A stretch of 64,000 nt of DNA from Algoriphagus resistens (lineage in GTDB: Bacteria; Bacteroidota; Bacteroidia; Cytophagales; Cyclobacteriaceae): assembly GCF_001442615.1 (NCBI RefSeq), contig NZ_LMXN01000003.1, positions 186,001 through 250,000 of the forward strand, written 5' to 3'. The position numbers and the translations under genes were made by a program. Every line of letters begins with the position of its first letter. Within the stretch, counting starts at the first letter, position 1. The notes under the pieces were generated by a model, which was given only the letters and a program-made list of their open reading frames with translations, was not told the origin of the DNA and did not search any database. This document shows positions 63,940-64,000 of the stretch, piece after piece.

Positions 63940-64000
63940 TAAGACTGTATTTTACGGAAAAACGTCAATGCATTTCTATAAGCTAGGTTCTCCAGATCTT

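Overview
The window reads as a chromosomal segment of a Bacteroidota bacterium, most likely order Cytophagales (Cyclobacteriaceae or Algoriphagus-like). The evidence is a PorP/SprF protein beside a type B (gliding-motility-type) C-terminal sorting domain, TAnnTTTG promoter elements, weak use of Shine-Dalgarno sites, the 1124-residue isoleucyl-tRNA synthetase type, many SPII lipoproteins, and gene pairs such as lspA-ileS. No rRNA, tRNA, CRISPR array, phage or intact insertion sequence was seen.

Layout. 1-0.5 kb: tail of a LytTR regulator and a small ORF. 0.5-9.6 kb: a 129-bp MITE-like repeat, a PIN-PhoH ATPase, a SNF2 helicase and the lspA-ileS pair. 9.6-12.1 kb: an interspersed intergenic repeat, then a GH43 lipoprotein flanked by two decayed Fic genes. 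12.2-18 kb: a lipoprotein, an MscS channel, a type B CTD surface protein with its PorP-like partner, and lysA. 18-25.8 kb: two signalling modules. One is an HK-OmpR pair. The other is an HK followed by a lone receiver and a receiver-nucleotidyl cyclase. An outer-membrane barrel and rlmN lie between them. 25.8-37 kb: a radical SAM/SPASM gene, then a largely overlapping exopolysaccharide operon (Wza-like, Wzz-like, flippase, GT2, polymerase, three methyltransferases). 37-40 kb: a HEIGH metalloprotease, a small lipoprotein and gene relics. 40-44.4 kb: a 2OG-Fe(II) oxygenase and three glycosyltransferases, probably part of the same surface-glycan locus. 44.4-64 kb: mostly housekeeping genes: OsmC, rlmF, M14 peptidase, dipeptide epimerase, two rhomboids, mutL, a GH3-serine hydrolase fusion, threonine dehydratase, M23 peptidase, coaX, GNAT, guaB, an RsmB-like methyltransferase, prmC and a TPK-like protein.

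The most unusual signal is a family of ~60-105 bp repeats. Six units at four loci each abut or overlap the ATGAAA start of an unrelated gene: a barrel protein at 21.1 kb, rlmN at 22.4 kb, a lipoprotein at 39.0 kb and the mutL-adjacent gene at 52.8 kb. Each unit both starts and ends at an ATGAAA-like hexamer. In two full copies the unit encodes a 31-residue peptide whose TGA stop overlaps the downstream ATG (ATGA). This looks like a mobile or duplicating 5'-leader element that replaces the translation start environment of its host gene.

Several gene starts were moved from the longest ORF to an internal ATG because the longest ORF began at TTG or lay upstream of a consensus promoter (lysA, prmC, Wza-like gene, polymerase, PorP, metalloproteases, rhomboid, GNAT).
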